DNA of 64,000 nt from Eilatimonas milleporae. Lineage in GTDB: Bacteria; Pseudomonadota; Alphaproteobacteria; Sphingomonadales; Kordiimonadaceae. Location of the stretch: the NCBI RefSeq assembly GCF_003688555.1, contig NZ_REFR01000015.1:62001-126000 (forward strand), given 5' to 3'. The notes under the pieces are model-generated. The model saw nothing but the letters and a program-made list of their open reading frames with translations. It was not told the origin of the DNA and made no database searches. Shown piece by piece: positions 18,441 through 27,589 of the stretch. Position numbers and translations under genes: made by a program. Each line of letters begins with the position of its first letter. Position 1 is the stretch's first letter.

Positions 18441-21347
18441 ATGGCAAAACAACCAACATCCCGGGATACCGCCCATCCTATGACACAGGCGCCGACAGAC
18501 GATCTGGTGTTGGCGGCGGAAGCGGCGGCGGCGCGACTCGACACTCTTCCGGTGCTTGTGGTCGGGGCCGCTTCCGCCGAACGCTGGGACGGCGAGACCC
18601 CGCCGGCAATGCTGAACCTGGACGCTGCCGCGGAGGCCGCCAGCACCGAGCCGCACCTGATGATCTCACGCGTGGTCACGGCGCGGCGTCTGGGGCTGAA
18701 AGGCCTGCGTGCCTATGATCTTCTGGAGCTGTTTGCCTTTGTACGGCCGGGGCGGTTCTGCCTGCCGACCGGCGCGGGGCTGGCCGCTGCGCTCGGCGTT
18801 TCCGCAGAGGGACCCGACGAGGGAGCGGAAAGCATCCGCATCCGCGCCTGCGCCGCCCGTCTGCTGGCGGATCTGTCGGCGGAAACCTACCGGTACCGTG
18901 CCGGTGCCGGCGCCGCGGCGACGATGATGGCCCGGGCCGGCTGGCTGTGGGGGCCCCATGTCATCGATGCGTTTGGCCACGGACCCCGGGAAGGGGCCGG
19001 CCTGTCCGGAAAAAACGGTCCGCCGCGAAAAAAAAGCGCGGGCGGCATCCAGGTCTGGGACGAGCTGGATGAATGGGAAGACCACGGCCCCCTGCCGCCA
19101 CCGGACGACCGGCCGGTTCTGCCGGATGAAGCGGCCGCCCGCCTGAAAGCCATGCTGGGCGACGGGGCCGAAGACCGGGCCACCCAGGACCGGTTTGCCC
19201 GTGCCGCCACCCATGCCTTTGCTCCGCGCGAACTGGCGGACGGCCCCAATCTGCATCTGCTTGAAGCCGGCACGGGCACGGGAAAGACACTGGGGTATAT
19301 CGCCCCGTCCAGCCTGTGGGCGGAAAAAAACGGCGGACCCGTCTGGCTGGCAACCTATACCAAGAATTTGCAGCGCCAGCTGGATCAGGAATTGTCGCGG
19401 CTTTACCCGGACCCGCGTGTCAAGGCCGCCCGTGCCGTCATCCGCAAGGGGCGCGAGAATTATGCCTGCCTTCTGAATATTGAGGAAACGACCCGGGCCG
19501 TACTGTCCCGGCAGGACGCCATCGGTCGCGCGCCCGGCAACAGAGCCGAGGACCGGGACCGCGTGCTGATCGGCCTGGTGCTGCGCTGGCTGCGTTTTAC
19601 CCGCGACGGGGATATGATCGGCGGCGATTTTCCAAGCTGGCTTGGCCCGCATTTCGGCCGCAACCGCATTGCCGGGCTGACGGACCGGCGCGGGGAATGC
19701 CTGTATGCGGCCTGTGCCCACTACCGCCGCTGTTTCATAGAAAAGGCGGCGCGCAAATCGCGGCATGCCGATCTGGTCGTGGCCAATCACGCGCTGGTGA
19801 TGGCGCAGACGGTCAATCGCGGCGATGACCCCGAAACGCCGCGGCGGTTTGTTTTCGATGAGGGCCATCATCTGTTCGATGCCGCGGACAGCGCCTTTGC
19901 CCTGCATCTGACAGGCATGGAAGGGGCCGAGTTGCGGCGCTGGCTCCGCGGCAAGGAGTCAGGCGGGTCCACGCGGGCACGCGGTCTTGCCCAAAGGCTG
20001 GAGGACCTGATCGGTGACGATACATCCGCGCGCCAGCAGCTTGATGCCTGTATCGACGCCGCCTTTCATCTGCCGTCGGACGGCTGGCTGGGCCGTGTGC
20101 AGACGGCTGCCGCTTACGGACCGTTTGAACGATTCCTTGCCTCGGTGCGGGCGCACGTTCTGGCCCGCAGCGGGGCGGACGGCCCTTACGGTCTGGAGGC
20201 CCCTGCTCACCGGCCGGGCGAGGGCCTACTCGCCGGGGCAGAGGCTGTGGCCGGCACGCTTGACGCACTGATGCGTCCAATGGCGGCCCTTGCCGCGCGT
20301 CTGGTGGATTTTCTGGATGAAGAGGCGGAAACGCTGGACAGTCAGACGCGGGGACGGCTGGATGCGGCCGCCCGCGCCCTGAGCCTGCGCGCCGACCTTG
20401 TGCGCGGCTGGCTTGCCATGGTGTCGGAGCTTGGCGCGACGTCGGAGACGTCCGCCGGGGACCTGCCGGGCGTCGAAATCCCGGAAAAACTGGAAACGGT
20501 GAGCTGGCTTGCCCTCGACCGGATCGAGGGGCGCGAGATCGACGTGGGCATGCACCGTCATTTTCTGGACCCGACCGCCCCGCTTGCCGACAGTGTGTTG
20601 AAACCGGCACACGGTATTGTCATTACCTCGGCGACATTGCGCGACCACGGGGCCGGAGAAGACGACTGGAGCAGCGCGGACATGCGTGTCGGTGCCTCGC
20701 ATCTTGCGGTGCCGCCGAAACGCCTGCATCTGCCGTCCGCGTTCGACTATGGCAGCCTGACCAGGGTGCTGGTCGTCAATGATGTGAACAAGGCCGACAA
20801 TGCCCGGATCGCGGCAGCTTACCGCGTGTTGTTTCTGGCGGCGGGCGGCGGCGCGCTTGGCCTGTTCACGGCCATCCGCCGTTTGCGTGCCGTCCATGCC
20901 GGTCTGGCCGAACCGCTTGAACAGAACGGTATCGCCCTGCACGGCCAGCATGTGGACCCGATCGATACCGCGACACTGGTCGATATGTTCCGCGCGGATG
21001 AAAACAGCTGTCTTCTGGGTACCGATGCGGTGCGCGACGGGGTTGACGTACCGGGCCGGTCCCTTCGCCTGATTGTCATGGACCGTGTTCCCTGGCCGCG
21101 GCCCACACTGCTGCACCGGGCCCGCCGCGCGGCGTTTGGCGGGCGAAGCTATGACGAAACGCTGACGCGGCTGAAACTGGCCCAGGCTTTTGGCCGTCTG
21201 GTCCGCCGGGCGGACGATCGGGGTGTTTTCGTGATTCTGGACGGCCAGACGCCAAGCCGCCTGTTGACGGCACTGCCCGAGGTGGTCCCTGTCGAGCGTG
21301 TCGGACTAAAACAGGCGGTTGATATTACGCAATCTTCAATTGCTTGA
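18441..21347 (+). CDS. XPD/DinG-family ATP-dependent DNA helicase with probable Fe-S cluster
   Basis: Superfamily 2 helicase, 968 residues. The N-terminal 250 residues form a family-specific region containing YDLLELFAFVRPGRFCLPT, a pattern seen in alphaproteobacterial DinG-like proteins. Walker A is EAGTGTGKTLGY (about 273-284). The DEAH box is DEGHH in FVFDEGHHLFDAADSAF. Between them lie four cysteines (one in ENYACLLNIEE, three in GECLYAACAHYRRC) placed as in the XPD/DinG Fe-S domain. The second motor domain has SATLRDHG, DAVRDGVDVPGRSLRLIVMD and motif VI QAFGRLVRR. Likely 5'-3' polarity by family. The role (R-loop or structured-DNA removal) is inferred. Divergent from lysS. Confidence 0.9.
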   Translation: MAKQPTSRDTAHPMTQAPTDDLVLAAEAAAARLDTLPVLVVGAASAERWDGETPPAMLNLDAAAEAASTEPHLMISRVVTARRLGLKGLRAYDLLELFAFVRPGRFCLPTGAGLAAALGVSAEGPDEGAESIRIRACAARLLADLSAETYRYRAGAGAAATMMARAGWLWGPHVIDAFGHGPREGAGLSGKNGPPRKKSAGGIQVWDELDEWEDHGPLPPPDDRPVLPDEAAARLKAMLGDGAEDRATQDRFARAATHAFAPRELADGPNLHLLEAGTGTGKTLGYIAPSSLWAEKNGGPVWLATYTKNLQRQLDQELSRLYPDPRVKAARAVIRKGRENYACLLNIEETTRAVLSRQDAIGRAPGNRAEDRDRVLIGLVLRWLRFTRDGDMIGGDFPSWLGPHFGRNRIAGLTDRRGECLYAACAHYRRCFIEKAARKSRHADLVVANHALVMAQTVNRGDDPETPRRFVFDEGHHLFDAADSAFALHLTGMEGAELRRWLRGKESGGSTRARGLAQRLEDLIGDDTSARQQLDACIDAAFHLPSDGWLGRVQTAAAYGPFERFLASVRAHVLARSGADGPYGLEAPAHRPGEGLLAGAEAVAGTLDALMRPMAALAARLVDFLDEEAETLDSQTRGRLDAAARALSLRADLVRGWLAMVSELGATSETSAGDLPGVEIPEKLETVSWLALDRIEGREIDVGMHRHFLDPTAPLADSVLKPAHGIVITSATLRDHGAGEDDWSSADMRVGASHLAVPPKRLHLPSAFDYGSLTRVLVVNDVNKADNARIAAAYRVLFLAAGGGALGLFTAIRRLRAVHAGLAEPLEQNGIALHGQHVDPIDTATLVDMFRADENSCLLGTDAVRDGVDVPGRSLRLIVMDRVPWPRPTLLHRARRAAFGGRSYDETLTRLKLAQAFGRLVRRADDRGVFVILDGQTPSRLLTALPEVVPVERVGLKQAVDITQSSIA

Positions 21348-21377
21348 GCAAGCGCTTGGTGGTATTGCATAACAACC

Positions 21378-22478
21378 ATGTTTCATCAGGCAAATTCGAT
21401 ATTGCGGCAGCAGGGTAAAGGGGCAGTTCAATCGCCCCTTCATGGCGGAAACGAAACCATCGCCCAAGCGTCCAGACAGCTGGATGTGGTCACCATCGCC
21501 TTCATGCCGGAAATTCGTCTGCTGCAATTGCAGGCGCGGTCTCTCGCCCGGTTTCTGGCGCCCGATGCGGTGTCGCGGATCTGGGTGATCAATAATGACC
21601 CGCAGCCAAAGCGGTTTGAGCGTGCCTTTAATGAAGTTGTTCTGGACGACTATGGGCTGTTTCGTGAAAAAGTGACGCTTCTGAACCCGCGCTCCCTGGC
21701 CCGGTCACTGGGCCGACCGCTGGGCCGGTCACTGGGCGGATCATTGGGGCAGCGCACCGCGCGGCATGGCTGGTGGTCCCAGCAATATCTGAAGATCCGG
21801 GCCGCCGGATTTGTCAGCCAGCCGCAGTATCTGTTGCTGGACGCGAAGAACCATTTTTTCCGCCCGGTCACGGCGAGCCGGTTTTTCGCCGATGACGGCC
21901 GGCTGATAACCCACCGGTACCGGATCATTGACCAGTACAGGCGCTACTTCGATCGGGCCTGCCGTCTGTTCGGTGCGTCCGATCCCGACCGCCGCCTGGA
22001 CGGGGCCCTGCCGACGGCAACCCCGTTTCTTGTCCATACCGATGAAATGCTGGCGATGACCACCGCGCTTGAAGTGGTTATCGGATGTCCTTTGACTGTG
22101 CGGACCTACAGGGCGCTGAATCTTCTTGAATTCTATCTTTATTACGCGTTTCTGCTTGGCCGTTATGACACGGTGGAAGATCATTATGTGACCGGTCCGC
22201 GCGCGACGGTGACGGCCTTTCACCGCTTTCCCGCCCCCGGTGAGGACGAGCGCATGGTTCTGTCCTGGATTGAGGAGCCGGATTTATACTGTCTGGGCCT
22301 GCATCGCCGGCGTCTGGAAACACGGGACGGGACCATTCTTGACCGTTTTGCCGACATATGGCGGGATGCCGGGCTGGTCGATGGTGCGGAGGAAGTGCGT
22401 TATTTTCAAAGCGTGCCCCCGGTCCGCAACAGCCTTGCCGGATCATTTTTCGGCTGGCGCCCCCGGCTCTTCCGGTAA
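21378..22478 (+). CDS. DUF6492 family protein, glycosyltransferase-like
   Basis: A 366-residue protein whose core matches the DUF6492 family as I know it: VVTIAFMPEIRLLQLQARSLARF, IWVINNDP, the aromatic GWWSQQYLKIRAA and YLLLDAKNHFFRPV. The last places an acidic D-x-K where GT-A glycosyltransferases carry their DxD. This suggests a nucleotide-sugar enzyme acting on surface polysaccharide, but no activity is shown. Between about residues 103 and 125 a short tandem repeat encodes S-L-x-R/G units. No signal peptide or membrane segment is seen. The ATG start has a poor ribosome-binding site, and the first 35 residues look non-conserved. It lies 30 bases after the helicase gene. Confidence 0.7.
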   Translation: MFHQANSILRQQGKGAVQSPLHGGNETIAQASRQLDVVTIAFMPEIRLLQLQARSLARFLAPDAVSRIWVINNDPQPKRFERAFNEVVLDDYGLFREKVTLLNPRSLARSLGRPLGRSLGGSLGQRTARHGWWSQQYLKIRAAGFVSQPQYLLLDAKNHFFRPVTASRFFADDGRLITHRYRIIDQYRRYFDRACRLFGASDPDRRLDGALPTATPFLVHTDEMLAMTTALEVVIGCPLTVRTYRALNLLEFYLYYAFLLGRYDTVEDHYVTGPRATVTAFHRFPAPGEDERMVLSWIEEPDLYCLGLHRRRLETRDGTILDRFADIWRDAGLVDGAEEVRYFQSVPPVRNSLAGSFFGWRPRLFR

Positions 22479-22506
22479 GGGGTTCCCCTGCCGATTTCAA
22501 AAGGGC

Positions 22507-22535
22507 TTGAAGACCGTGCCGCCCCCTCATAGGGT
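22507..22535 (+). promoter_or_regulatory. Candidate promoter for terB-like gene
   Basis: TTGAAG (22507-22512), a 17-base spacer and TAGGGT (22530-22535) lie 42 bases before the TerB ATG. The -10 is far from consensus, so this is weak. Confidence 0.3.
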
Positions 22536-22576
22536 GGCTTTCCGTTCCCTCCCCCCTGTTCTGGAGACCGTATTCC

Positions 22577-22999
22577 ATGTCGACCATCAGTCCGGAAACC
22601 GCGCTTGTTTACACCATGGTTATTGTTGCCGCCTCGGACGAGGAAATGACCGATAGCGAACTGACCCGGATGACCGGCCTTGTCGGGTATTTGCCGGCGT
22701 TCAAGAATTACAATGTGGAACGGCTGCGGGCGGACACGGAAAGCTGTATCGAAATCCTGTCCAGCGAAGAAGGCCTGGACGCGGTGTTCGGCCTGATCGA
22801 GGAATCGGTGTCGGAAAGCCATTTCGATCTGATTTATGCCATTGCGTGCGAGGTTGCCGCGTCCGACGGTGCCCTCAGCCAGGAGGAATTGCGCCTTCTG
22901 GAAATGTTCCGTCATTATTTCGCGATTGACCGGCTGACGGCGGCGGCGATTGAACGGGGCATTGCCGCGCGGCAGAAAACCCTGCCCAGCGATATTTAA
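22577..22999 (+). CDS. TerB family tellurite-resistance-like protein
   Basis: A 140-residue, all-helical cytosolic protein of the TerB fold. Two acidic repeats, AASDEEMTDSELTRM (near residue 17) and AASDGALSQEELRLLEMF (near 95), match the paired metal-binding helices of TerB and DjlA-type domains. Function is unknown; despite the family name most members do not act in tellurite resistance, and no other ter genes are near. It starts at ATG 22577 and is convergent with the next gene, separated by 53 bases that hold a loose GCCCCT/AGGGGC hairpin. Confidence 0.85.
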   Translation: MSTISPETALVYTMVIVAASDEEMTDSELTRMTGLVGYLPAFKNYNVERLRADTESCIEILSSEEGLDAVFGLIEESVSESHFDLIYAIACEVAASDGALSQEELRLLEMFRHYFAIDRLTAAAIERGIAARQKTLPSDI

Positions 23000-23052
23000 T
23001 CGCCCCTGATCCTGAAAAAGGGGCCTGTGTTGCCGGGTCAACCGGTGTGGGT

Positions 23053-23892
23053 TCAGGCGCCGAAATCGTCGGGGTCGATATCCGCTTTTGCGATATCACG
23101 ATGCTTTTCAATGCCGACAAAGGCGCCACTGGATTTGAGTGCGCGGGAAAGCCGGCGTTTTTTGCCGCTGTCCAGCGCCTGTAAAAGGCTGCGGGCGCGG
23201 TCTTGCAGCAGGCGTTCCAGATGGTCGGCGGGGACTTGCGCGATGATCGTTTCCAGGAGCGCACGGGCCTGACGCGTTTCTGCGTCGCCGCCGCGCCGGG
23301 CAAGAAAGCGGGCATACTGATACCGCAGCGGCAGATCGTTGTTCCCGTCCAGTGCCAGGGCTTGCTGAAAATGATGGGCCGCACGACTTGACCGGGCGCC
23401 CAGGACCATACGGGCCAGTGCACCGGCGGCGCTGACCTCGCCGTGCCATCCCGCCAGCGCGCCGTGCAGCAGCATGCTGTCGCCGTTCCGCTCAAGCCCG
23501 GTTTCGATCAAACGCCGGGCCGCGTGGGCATAGGAGGGGCGTTTCAGCCGCTTGCCCTCAAACCCGATGGCAAGGGCGAGGCTGACCCGCGCCACCACAT
23601 TGTCCGGATCAGTCCGGTGGGCGGCGATGCAGTCGCCCAGGGCATCATGCAGCCGGGCCACCGCACCGATGCCGTTTTCAACAAGACCGCCAAGGGTCAG
23701 ACCGGCGCGGCAGGCGATGGTCAGTCCTGCGATGCCGCCTGCCGTCCGCCCGGCGCCGATGGCTGCCTCATAATGGCCAAGGGCAAAGGATGCTGCCGCA
23801 TCCTCCAGGGTGTCATCCGCAAAGAGCGGCGCGGTGGCAACCATCACCAGCGCGGTGAGCATGGAAACACAGACAGATTTCATGATGCCCAT
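23053..23892 (-). CDS. Secreted TPR-like repeat protein of unknown function
   Basis: A 279-residue exported protein. The signal peptide is at the N-terminus (hydrophobic SMLTALVMVATAPLFA, cleavage after A-D region about residue 25). The mature part is alanine-rich and helical with TPR-like spacing: SFALGHYEAAIGAGRTAG, AHHFQQALALDGNNDLPLRY and ARALLETIIAQVPADHLERL. The C-terminal tail is charged and ends DIDPDDFGA. It probably acts in the periplasm as a scaffold, but I know no named family for it. It stands alone between TerB and trkH, 96 bases after trkH on the same strand. Confidence 0.7.
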   Translation of the reverse strand: MGIMKSVCVSMLTALVMVATAPLFADDTLEDAAASFALGHYEAAIGAGRTAGGIAGLTIACRAGLTLGGLVENGIGAVARLHDALGDCIAAHRTDPDNVVARVSLALAIGFEGKRLKRPSYAHAARRLIETGLERNGDSMLLHGALAGWHGEVSAAGALARMVLGARSSRAAHHFQQALALDGNNDLPLRYQYARFLARRGGDAETRQARALLETIIAQVPADHLERLLQDRARSLLQALDSGKKRRLSRALKSSGAFVGIEKHRDIAKADIDPDDFGA

Positions 23893-23988
23893 TTTATCGG
23901 CCTTGCACTATTTGCATCACTGGCCGGTGATTGTACCGGCCGGCACCCCGGACTATCTGCCAGCCGATGTTCTCGGCGGCCTTTCATG

Positions 23989-25482
23989 TTATCCCCGCCA
24001 GAAGGACGGCATCAACATGACAAGAACGGTGAACAGTTCCAGCCGTCCGAGAAGCATGCCGAAGGACAGCAACCATTTGGCGCTGTCGGGCAGGGTTTCG
24101 AAATTGCCGGCGGGGCCGATGGTCTCCCCCAGGCCGGGGCCGACATTGGCCATGGCGGTGGCGGCGCCTGAAAAGGCCGTCATCCAGTCCAGTCCGGTCA
24201 GCGCGAGCGCGAAGGCCAATATGACCATGCAGCCGAGAAAAAACACCAGAAAGGTCATGACCGAGGTCTGAACATCCTCGGCGATGGGCCGGCCATTATA
24301 GCGGGGAATGAAAACGCCGTTCGGATGCACCATGGCCCGCAACCAGCAGCCGAGGGATTTGAACAGAACCTGAAAGCGGAAAATCTTGATGCCGCAACTG
24401 GTGGAGCCGGCGCATCCGCCGATCAGCATGACCAGAAAAAACAATGTCAGCGAAAAGCTGCCCCAGGCGCCATAGTCGGTGGTGGCATAGCCCGTGCCGG
24501 TCATGATGGAAACGATGTTGAAACTGCCGAAGCGGAAGGCCTGCCAGGGGGTAAAGTCAAGCCAGACGACAAGCCAAAGGCAGGTCCCCGCCGTGAGAAA
24601 CAGGATCACGGCGAGGAAGGTGCGTGCCTGTTCATCCCGCCACAGGGCCAGCGGCCGTCCCCGCAGGGCCTGCAAATACAGGACAAAAGGCATGGAGCCG
24701 ACAATCATGAAGGTCAGCACGATCATATCGACGGCGCCATTGTCGAAATGTCCGACCGATCCGTCGCGGGTGGAAAACCCGCCGGTGGCGATCGTGGTCA
24801 TGGCATGGGCGATGGCGTCGAAAATATTCAGCCCCGCCAGGATGAGGCAGAGCGTGCACAATGCCGTCAGACCCAGATACAATCCCAGTATGGCGACGGA
24901 AATCTGTGCCGCGCGCGGCAGGATTTTCTCCGATGTGTCGCTGCTTTCCATGCGGAAAAGCTGCATGCCGCCCACCTGCAGCATGGGCAGCACCGCAACG
25001 GCCATGACGACAATGCCGATCCCGCCCAGCCATTGCAGAATGGCCCGCCACATCAGCAGGCCCGGCGGTGCATCGTCCAGCCCGGAAATGACGGTTGCCC
25101 CGGTGGTGGTCAGCCCGCTCATGGCTTCGAAATAGGCGTCGGTATAGCTGAGGCCCAGTTTCGAGAAGGCAAGCGGGATGGCGGCAAAAGCCGGCAGGAC
25201 GATCCAGGCCAGTGCCGTCAGCAGGAATGCCTGCCGCAGGGTAAGCTTGTCCCCCGTGCCGCGCGCTGCCAGCGCCATCATGCCGCCCACCGTGACGGTG
25301 ACGGCCAGCGCGATGACGAAGGCGGGCCAGCCCGGATGACCGGACAGCAGGTCAACCGTGGCCGGCACGGCCATGCCGGTTCCTAACATGGAAACGAGAA
25401 TGCCAAGCGCATACAGAATGGGCCGCAGGTCGAGGGCGGCGGGGGCAACGGTGGCAGAAGCGGTCGGCATGCGCGGTGTCAC
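23989..25482 (-). CDS. trkH: Trk-type potassium uptake protein TrkH
   Basis: Inner-membrane K+ channel/transporter subunit that works with the NAD-binding TrkA. Four selectivity-filter repeats are recognisable, including YFEAMSGLTTTGATV, TIATGGFSTRDGS, FNIVSIMTGTGYATTDYG and a last one near ATAMANVGPGLGETIG. The hallmark loop GGCAGSTSCGIKIFRFQ is intact. It has about ten membrane segments in 497 residues, as expected. The GTG at 25482 has GAGGG five bases upstream; ATG at 25470 is an alternative. It starts only eight bases after apaG, so metZ-apaG-trkH may be one operon. trkA is not in the window. Confidence 0.93.
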   Translation of the reverse strand: MTPRMPTASATVAPAALDLRPILYALGILVSMLGTGMAVPATVDLLSGHPGWPAFVIALAVTVTVGGMMALAARGTGDKLTLRQAFLLTALAWIVLPAFAAIPLAFSKLGLSYTDAYFEAMSGLTTTGATVISGLDDAPPGLLMWRAILQWLGGIGIVVMAVAVLPMLQVGGMQLFRMESSDTSEKILPRAAQISVAILGLYLGLTALCTLCLILAGLNIFDAIAHAMTTIATGGFSTRDGSVGHFDNGAVDMIVLTFMIVGSMPFVLYLQALRGRPLALWRDEQARTFLAVILFLTAGTCLWLVVWLDFTPWQAFRFGSFNIVSIMTGTGYATTDYGAWGSFSLTLFFLVMLIGGCAGSTSCGIKIFRFQVLFKSLGCWLRAMVHPNGVFIPRYNGRPIAEDVQTSVMTFLVFFLGCMVILAFALALTGLDWMTAFSGAATAMANVGPGLGETIGPAGNFETLPDSAKWLLSFGMLLGRLELFTVLVMLMPSFWRG

Positions 25483-25489
25483 GGGACCC

Positions 25490-25909
25490 TCAGTTCAATC
25501 CGTTGTCAAAAAACGGACTGTCCAGGGAAAATGTCGGAATGGCCACGGTCAGCGTGGTGCCGGAGGGGCGCTGCATTTCATAGGATCCGGTCATAAAGCC
25601 CGTCGGTGTGTCGAGCGGGGTGCCGCTGGTATAGACGAAATGGTCCCCGGGTTCGAGAACGGGCTGCTCTCCGACCACGCCGGCGCCGCGCACTTCCTGC
25701 ACATTGCCGTTGGCGTCCGTGATAACCCAGTGGCGGTTGATCAGTTGAACGGTGTCGCTGCCGTCATTGCTGATCTTGATGCGATAGGCCCAGACATAGC
25801 GGCCTTCGTCCGGCTCGGACTGGTCGGACAGATAATAGGATTGAACCTGGACGCGCACGCCGTCCGTCTGGTCCTCGAACGTCATCACACCGTCAATCAG
25901 ATCTTCCAT
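25490..25909 (-). CDS. apaG: ApaG domain protein
   Basis: Small beta-sandwich (fibronectin III-like) protein. The name comes from Salmonella corD mutants with altered cobalt and magnesium phenotypes, but the biochemical role is unresolved. The family core is present: VRVQVQSYYLSDQSEPDEG, RYVWAYRIKISNDG, VQLINRHWVITDANG, then VVGEQPVLEPGDHFVYTSG and TGFMTGSYEM. ATG 25909 gives 139 residues; a TTG at 25978 would overlap the metZ stop but adds no conserved sequence. It lies between metZ and trkH on the same strand, an association also found in other alphaproteobacteria. Confidence 0.92.
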   Translation of the reverse strand: MEDLIDGVMTFEDQTDGVRVQVQSYYLSDQSEPDEGRYVWAYRIKISNDGSDTVQLINRHWVITDANGNVQEVRGAGVVGEQPVLEPGDHFVYTSGTPLDTPTGFMTGSYEMQRPSGTTLTVAIPTFSLDSPFFDNGLN

Positions 25910-25974
25910 AAGGTTTGTCCGGTCTTGTGTACCGCAGTACCGTTTGCGTGCATGGGCTGCCTTGGCCGCCGGCC

Positions 25975-27183
25975 TCAAAGGCCCGCTGCGGCAAGGGCCC
26001 TGTCGATATCCTTGATCAAATCCCGCGGCGCCTCAAGGCCGATTGACAGGCGGATCAGTCCCGGGGTGATGCCCAGCGCCAGCCGGTCCTCTTCGGCCAG
26101 GGCCTTGTGCGTCGTGCTCCACGGATGGGTGGCGATGGACCGTGAATCTCCCAGATTGTTGGAAATATCCATGATTTCCAATGCATTGAGAAAACGGAAC
26201 GCCTGATCCCGACCCCCGTCCAGGGTGAAGGTGACGATGGTCCCGCCGCGGGTCATCTGTGCATCCGACAGGGCTTTTTGCGGGAAGGAGGCCAGCGACG
26301 GATGGCGCACGCCGGGCACGCGGCCGTCCAGAAAACCCGCGATGGCCTCCGCGCCGTCGCACATGGCATGGACGCGCAGTGACAGGGTTTCCAGCCCTTT
26401 GAGCATCACCCAGGCATTGAAGGGCGACATCGCGCAGCCGGTATGGCGGTAATAGGGGAACAGATGGTCCTCATCGAAATCACGGCTGGCCAGCACCATG
26501 CCGCCCAGACAGCGGCCCTGTCCGTCGATATGCTTGGTGGTGGAATATGTCACCACGTCGGCGCCGAGATCCATCGGCTTTTGCAGGACGGGCGTGGCGA
26601 ACACATTGTCCACCACGAGCCGGGCGCCATGGCTGTGGGCGATGTCGGCAACGGTTTTCAGGTCGACGATTTCCAGGGTTGGATTGGACGGGCTTTCGGT
26701 AAAGAAGACGCGTGTGTTCGGCTTTACGGCCCGTTCCCACGCACCCGCGTCGGTGCCGTCAATCACCGTGGTTTCAATTCCGAAGCGCGGCAGCAGCGTA
26801 TCCACAAGCCAGCGGCAGGACCCGAAAAGCGCGCGGGCTGCAACCACATGATCGCCGGCTTTCAACTGGCACAGAAGGGATGCCGTCATCGCTGCCATGC
26901 CGGTGGCGGTGGCGCGGCCGATGTCCGCCCCCTCCAGAACGGCCATGCGCTCTTCCAGCATGGCGAGGCCGGGATTGCTTTGCCTGGAATAGGTAAACCC
27001 CTCCGCCGTGCCCTCGAAACGGGCCTCGGCCTCTTCCGCCGTTTCATAGGCGAAGCCGGACGTCAGATAGACGGCCTCGGCCATTTCGCCCAGTTCCGAG
27101 CGATAGGTTCCGGCGCGCACCATTTGCGTCTGTGGTGCCCACCTGGCGGTCAGGTCACGGTTCTGCGGGGTCTGGCGTTTCAT
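25975..27183 (-). CDS. metZ: O-succinylhomoserine sulfhydrylase MetZ
   Basis: PLP-dependent gamma-family transsulfuration enzyme that makes homocysteine from O-succinylhomoserine and sulfide, bypassing cystathionine. The PLP lysine is in TYSTTKHIDGQGR (about 216). Other family marks are FTYSRQSNPGLAMLEERMAVLEGA, RATATGMAAMTA and the C-terminal ISNNLGDSRSIATHPWSTTH and GLIRLSIGLE. These favour MetZ over MetB or MegL, but only assay separates them with certainty. The 402-residue length is normal. I looked for a SAM-II riboswitch in the 270-base leader and did not find a convincing one. Confidence 0.92.
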   Translation of the reverse strand: MKRQTPQNRDLTARWAPQTQMVRAGTYRSELGEMAEAVYLTSGFAYETAEEAEARFEGTAEGFTYSRQSNPGLAMLEERMAVLEGADIGRATATGMAAMTASLLCQLKAGDHVVAARALFGSCRWLVDTLLPRFGIETTVIDGTDAGAWERAVKPNTRVFFTESPSNPTLEIVDLKTVADIAHSHGARLVVDNVFATPVLQKPMDLGADVVTYSTTKHIDGQGRCLGGMVLASRDFDEDHLFPYYRHTGCAMSPFNAWVMLKGLETLSLRVHAMCDGAEAIAGFLDGRVPGVRHPSLASFPQKALSDAQMTRGGTIVTFTLDGGRDQAFRFLNALEIMDISNNLGDSRSIATHPWSTTHKALAEEDRLALGITPGLIRLSIGLEAPRDLIKDIDRALAAAGL

Positions 27184-27454
27184 GGCGAGGGTCTCTTTGA
27201 TAGTGAATACCGTGCGGTGTACGGGTGGTGGAAGGCCCGGACCGATGTATCGGGGCGGATATGGCCGCTCACGTTGTCGTCCTGCGCGGCTGACGTCAAG
27301 CCCTGAACCCTTCTGACTGACGATATGTAATGACGATATCTAAGCGGGTTGATCACTGGAGGCGGTATCACACCGCTTGATTTTGACCCTTGGGGGCGTT
27401 AGCGTCCGCTGGTTCCGCCCGGCATGCGCGGTACCGGCATGGCACAGGATCCAG

Positions 27455-27529
27455 GCGGGTGTAGCTCAGTGGTAGAGCACGAGCTTCCCAAGCTCGGTGT
27501 CGAGGGTTCGATTCCCTTCACCCGCTCCA
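27455..27529 (+). tRNA. tRNA-Gly (anticodon CCC)
   Basis: A complete cloverleaf of 75 bases including an encoded CCA. The acceptor stem GCGGGTG pairs with CACCCGC. The D-arm carries TAGCTCAGTGGTAGAGCA. The anticodon stem CGAGC/GCTCG encloses TTCCCAA, so the anticodon is CCC, reading GGG. The T-arm GAGGG/CCCTT-type stem holds TTCGATT. It sits between metZ (divergent) and the ArsC-like gene, whose ATG is 61 bases downstream. There is no adjacent integrase or repeat to suggest an integration site. Confidence 0.97.
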
Positions 27530-27589
27530 AGCCGTACCCCGCGACGGGCGCGACCATATCCAGACAGTCCAAACAGTGTTGAGGCGTCC

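Noticed and set aside
23002-23024. GCCCCT/AGGGGC hairpin between terB and the secreted repeat protein
   Set aside because: The 11-base loop and absence of a T-run make it too weak to list as a terminator.
27184-27454. SAM-II (metA-type) riboswitch in the metZ leader
   Set aside because: The leader has short complementary pieces, but the conserved SAM-II core and pseudoknot pattern could not be placed. A covariance-model search would decide.
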